NCBI GenBank assembly: GCA_036268775.1
Contig: DATATM010000011.1
Coordinates: forward strand, 1-64,000
Length of the DNA: 64,000 nucleotides
Origin: DASZIT01 sp036268775
Lineage (GTDB): Bacteria; Actinomycetota; Acidimicrobiia; Acidimicrobiales; RAAP-2
Direction of reading: 5' to 3'
Position numbers and translations under genes: made by a program. Each line of letters starts with the position of its first letter. Position 1 is the first letter of the stretch. Shown piece after piece: positions 61,543-64,000 of the stretch. The notes below the pieces were generated by a model. It saw only the letters and a list, made by a program, of their open reading frames with translations. It did no database searches and was not told where the DNA came from.

Positions 61543-62148
61543 ATGGGCGTCTTCTCCGGGCCACTGCAGTCGTTGATCGACGAGTTGGGGCGACTGCCGG
61601 GCATCGGGCCCAAGTCCGCCCAGCGCATCACCTTCCACCTTCTCAAGGTGGCGCCGGAGGACGCTCTCCGGCTGGCCCAGTCGATCATCGACGTGAAGGA
61701 GCGGATCACCCTCTGCACCCGGTGCTTCAACGTCGCCGAGGGTGGCCTGTGCGCCATCTGCCTCGATGACCGTCGGGACGCCACCTCGGTCTGCGTGGTG
61801 GAGGACCCCCGCGACATCGTCGCCGTCGAGAAGACTGGTGAGTTCTCCGGTCGGTATCACGTCCTCCAGGGCGCCCTCAATCCCATCGAGGGCATCGGCC
61901 CCGACCAGCTGCGGGTGCGTGAATTGCTGACCCGGCTCGAAGAGGACGGGATCGCCGAGGTCATCCTCTGCACCAACCCCAACCTGGAAGGGGAAGCCAC
62001 CGCCATGTACCTGGCCCGTTTGCTCAAGCCGATGGGCCTGGTAGTGACCCGGATCGCCAGCGGGCTGCCGGTCGGAGGCGACCTCGAGTACGCCGACGAG
62101 TTGACCCTCGGCCGGGCCCTCGAGGGGCGTCGGGTCATCGATGCGTAG
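61543..62148 (+). CDS. recR: Recombination protein RecR
   Basis: The 201-aa protein has the helix-hairpin-helix LGRLPGIGPKSAQRITFHLL, the zinc finger CTRCFNVAEGGLCAIC and the Toprim segment CVVEDPRDIVAVEKTGEF, then the C-terminal GGDLEYADELTLGRALEGR. It works with RecO/RecF in recombinational repair. Its ATG follows the dnaX stop directly (TAGATG), and no ybaB gene lies between them, unlike in many bacteria. Confidence 0.95.
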   Translation: MGVFSGPLQSLIDELGRLPGIGPKSAQRITFHLLKVAPEDALRLAQSIIDVKERITLCTRCFNVAEGGLCAICLDDRRDATSVCVVEDPRDIVAVEKTGEFSGRYHVLQGALNPIEGIGPDQLRVRELLTRLEEDGIAEVILCTNPNLEGEATAMYLARLLKPMGLVVTRIASGLPVGGDLEYADELTLGRALEGRRVIDA

Positions 62149-62187
62149 CGCCGGTCTTTGGCGAGGCCGGTCGGCCGGCATCAGCCG

Positions 62188-62766
62188 ATGACCGAACCGT
62201 CGAGCCCGACCCGATATCTCTGGGTACTCCGCCACGGGAAGGCGGCCCACGGCGCCCCGGCCGGTGGAGGCGACAAGGAGCGGCCGCTCACGGCGCGGGG
62301 GAGACGGGACGCCACCGCCTTCGGTCAGCGGCTGGCGGCGGGGGTCGGTGTCTTCGGACTCGACGACGTGCCGCTGCCGGCGGTGGCCCTCTGCTCGTCG
62401 GCGGTCCGGACCCGGCAAACGGCCGACCTGGTGTTGGCGGCCATGGGTGGGGACATCCCCCTCGAACCGCTGCACTCCCTCTACGGCGCCAACCCCGACA
62501 CCGTGCTCGGCTACGTCGGGGAGCTCGACGACCGCTTCACCAGCGCCCTCCTGGTCGGCCACAATCCCACCTTGTACGAACTGGCCTTCCAGCTCCTGAC
62601 TCCGGCCTGGGATGACGACGGGCACGAAGCCGGCGACCGGGCGGTCCTCCGCAACCACGGCTTCTCCACCTGCTCGCTGGCGGTGATCCGCCTCCCGGTG
62701 GGTGGCTGGGCGGAGGTCGGGGAGGACGGCGGATCATTGGCCGGGGTGTTCAGCCCGCCCTATTGA
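62188..62766 (+). CDS. SixA-like histidine phosphatase
   Basis: With the ATG at 62188 the 192-aa protein begins TEPSSPTRYLWVLRHGKAAHG; an upstream TTG at 62158 lacks support. RHGKA (about residue 15) holds the catalytic His; ALCSSAVRTRQTADLVL and LVGHNPTLYELAF supply the second Arg and His. This is the phosphohistidine-phosphatase branch of the histidine phosphatase family. A tight group with recR and dnaX suggests cotranscription, though its role there is unclear. Confidence 0.85.
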   Translation: MTEPSSPTRYLWVLRHGKAAHGAPAGGGDKERPLTARGRRDATAFGQRLAAGVGVFGLDDVPLPAVALCSSAVRTRQTADLVLAAMGGDIPLEPLHSLYGANPDTVLGYVGELDDRFTSALLVGHNPTLYELAFQLLTPAWDDDGHEAGDRAVLRNHGFSTCSLAVIRLPVGGWAEVGEDGGSLAGVFSPPY

Positions 62767-62788
62767 GGTAACCCGGTGATCCCAGGGA

Positions 62789-64000
62789 TCAGCCGGGGGG
62801 GCGCCGGAGGAGTTGGGCCAGGGCCCGGAGGGGACGGGTCATCTTCCAACTCGAGGATGCCTTGATCCTGACGAACTCGGCGGCGTGAGCGTCCCGATCG
62901 ATCCGGGTGTGAGTCAGGTCGGTCTGGGAGGCGGCCAGCTGGGCCAGCAGGGTCGACACCTGCTGGGCGTGGCTTTCGACCGCGGTCTGGTGGGCACTCA
63001 CCAGCGAGTCGTGGCTGTCGACCAGGGTCCCGTAGGCAGCACCCATCCGGCTCAACTCGGCCTCCAAGGCCACCCGGGCGCCGACCCCCGGGTTGTACTG
63101 GGAGCTCAACGCCAGCGGCAGGCGCAACTCGTCCCACAGCACCGCTTCCTGCAGGGCCACCGCCTCCGCCCGGCTGTCCGGCTCCGGCGTGTGCAGGGAC
63201 ACCTCGGCCTGGAAGGCCGCCTCCCCGGCCACCGCGTCGGCGATCCAGCTGCCGTCGGCCGGCAGTCCGATCAGGGTCCCGATGTACCTGACCACCTCCT
63301 CGACGGTGAAGGCTCCCCATCGGCTCGGCTTGGTCATCCGGGACAACCGCTGCCCGGTGACCAGTGCCCCCCGGGCCACCACCGCCTCCCGGGCGATGCC
63401 CATCTGGACGAACTTGGAATCGATGACCCGCACCACGCCGTCGGGGAGGGCCACCAGGTTGTGCGGCAACAGGTCGACCGGGGTTGGCTGTCCCTCCTCG
63501 AACTCCCGGGTCAGGAGGTCGGTCCAGCGGCCCAGCCAGTCGATCAACTCCTTGTCGGTGGCCCGGCTGAGGAGGACCAGGAAATCCGTCCCCGCCATCC
63601 ACGGGGTGCGCCCCAGCCGGAGCTGGACCCGGGTGTCCGGTCGCCCGTCTCCGTCGCCCATAGATCCCCGGCCGGCATGGGGCAGCGCCCGTCGTTCGAA
63701 CGCGATGGCGCCTTCCTCGTCGACCACCCGGGTCTCGGAGGCGTAGCCGGCTCGGCGGGCGGTGGAGTAGTAGGCCGCCAGCAGCTCTTCGGGCCACAGG
63801 GTGCTGGGTGGTTGGCGGGACGCCAGGATCACGAAGGAGTTGGCCGTCTCGGTGCCCAGGCCGGCCTCGATCATCGTCCGCCACACCGCGCCCTCGTTGG
63901 CCACCCGTTCGACTTCCCCGCCCCAGTCGGGGCTCGGGAAGTGGGGGATCCGGTAGGCCAGCGACGGGTCGGTCCCCAACAGCTCGTCGGACATCACCAT
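62789..64000 (-). CDS. Polysaccharide-modification-type protein with kinase-like signature and coiled coil (5' end probably cut by window)
   Basis: The frame is open to base 64000, where it happens to start ATG, so the N-terminus may lie outside the window. In 403 visible residues, a kinase-like loop VDLLPHNLVALPDG (D-x4-N) is followed by VVRVIDSKF (about 175-200), then a Leu/Ala/Gln-rich probable coiled coil (about 315-365) and a basic end SSWKMTRPLRALAQLLRR. The C-terminal SSWK-type end is seen in cell-surface polysaccharide enzymes. The layout recalls WbdD-type methyltransferase-kinases, whose methyltransferase part would be in the missing N-terminus; this is tentative. Confidence 0.5.
   Translation of the reverse strand: MVMSDELLGTDPSLAYRIPHFPSPDWGGEVERVANEGAVWRTMIEAGLGTETANSFVILASRQPPSTLWPEELLAAYYSTARRAGYASETRVVDEEGAIAFERRALPHAGRGSMGDGDGRPDTRVQLRLGRTPWMAGTDFLVLLSRATDKELIDWLGRWTDLLTREFEEGQPTPVDLLPHNLVALPDGVVRVIDSKFVQMGIAREAVVARGALVTGQRLSRMTKPSRWGAFTVEEVVRYIGTLIGLPADGSWIADAVAGEAAFQAEVSLHTPEPDSRAEAVALQEAVLWDELRLPLALSSQYNPGVGARVALEAELSRMGAAYGTLVDSHDSLVSAHQTAVESHAQQVSTLLAQLAASQTDLTHTRIDRDAHAAEFVRIKASSSWKMTRPLRALAQLLRRPPG

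Noticed and set aside
1..64000. Search for rRNA genes, complete insertion sequences, prophage or a replication origin
   Set aside because: No rRNA-like block, transposase gene, phage structural genes or DnaA-box cluster was recognised; dnaX, recR and the SRP RNA do not imply the origin is nearby.

Overview
This is high-GC DNA (roughly two thirds G+C by eye) with an actinobacterial gene repertoire: several luciferase-like (LLM-class) flavin oxidoreductases, GH15 trehalase/glucoamylase-type hydrolases, a MarP-like CvpA-trypsin membrane protease, a YtrA-type GntR/ABC operon, a Tat-exported lipoprotein esterase, and the order SRP RNA - dnaX - recR. Several start codons sit 6-9 nt after a -10 hexamer, which suggests leaderless mRNAs, a common actinobacterial trait. 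An Acidimicrobiia-like or deep-branching actinobacterium is my best guess, but no marker here fixes the lineage.

Layout. 1-9.6 kb: mixed small-molecule and redox genes (beta-helix lipoprotein, HugZ-like, LLM oxidoreductase, EEP-fold lipoprotein, nitronate monooxygenase, peroxiredoxin-like, a frameshifted SnoaL-like gene, DUF899, DUF2182, an SRPBCC/ArsR pair with a near-consensus promoter, a DsbA-like protein). 9.7-26 kb: first GH15 enzyme and a 2-hydroxyacid dehydrogenase; a minus-strand operon of phosphotriesterase-like hydrolase, acyl-CoA synthetase and enoyl-CoA hydratase; a GntR-ABC operon; a FUSC-like membrane protein; a divergent ArsR/small-ORF pair; GNAT; LLM; second GH15 with an alpha/beta hydrolase. 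26-31 kb: MscL with a zinc ribbon, then a Baeyer-Villiger-type monooxygenase, an unrecognised 372-aa protein and an LLM monooxygenase. 31.4-38.4 kb: lysS overlapping a 995-aa fusion of metallophosphoesterase, membrane helices and a lysyl-phosphatidylglycerol-synthase-type domain, facing an AsnB-like amidotransferase and an M15-peptidase-like protein; this reads as a cell-envelope modification locus. 38.5-41.1 kb: a scarred, probably acquired segment with tyrosine-recombinase and PIN-toxin remnants, a serine hydrolase lipoprotein and 27-bp tandem repeats. 41-54 kb: transporters, two paralogous membrane esterases flanking tRNA-Lys(CUU), a phosphodiester glycosidase, a Kef-type antiporter, an unknown protein, a beta-propeller lipoprotein, an RDD protein and the MarP-like protease. 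54.5-58.5 kb: third GH15 enzyme, a glucose-dehydrogenase-like MDR enzyme and an MBL-fold hydrolase, plausibly one glucose-oxidising unit. 58.6-64 kb: tRNA-Ser(CGA), tadA, tRNA-Ser(GGA), SRP RNA, dnaX, recR, a SixA-like phosphatase and a protein with a kinase-like signature and C-terminal coiled coil that reaches the window edge.

The most interesting candidate for an undescribed system is lysS plus the metallophosphoesterase/LPG-synthase fusion (31.4-35.9 kb). The GH15-GDH-MBL unit and the tRNA-tadA-tRNA cluster come next. All functional claims rest on motif and family recognition by eye; no database search was run.
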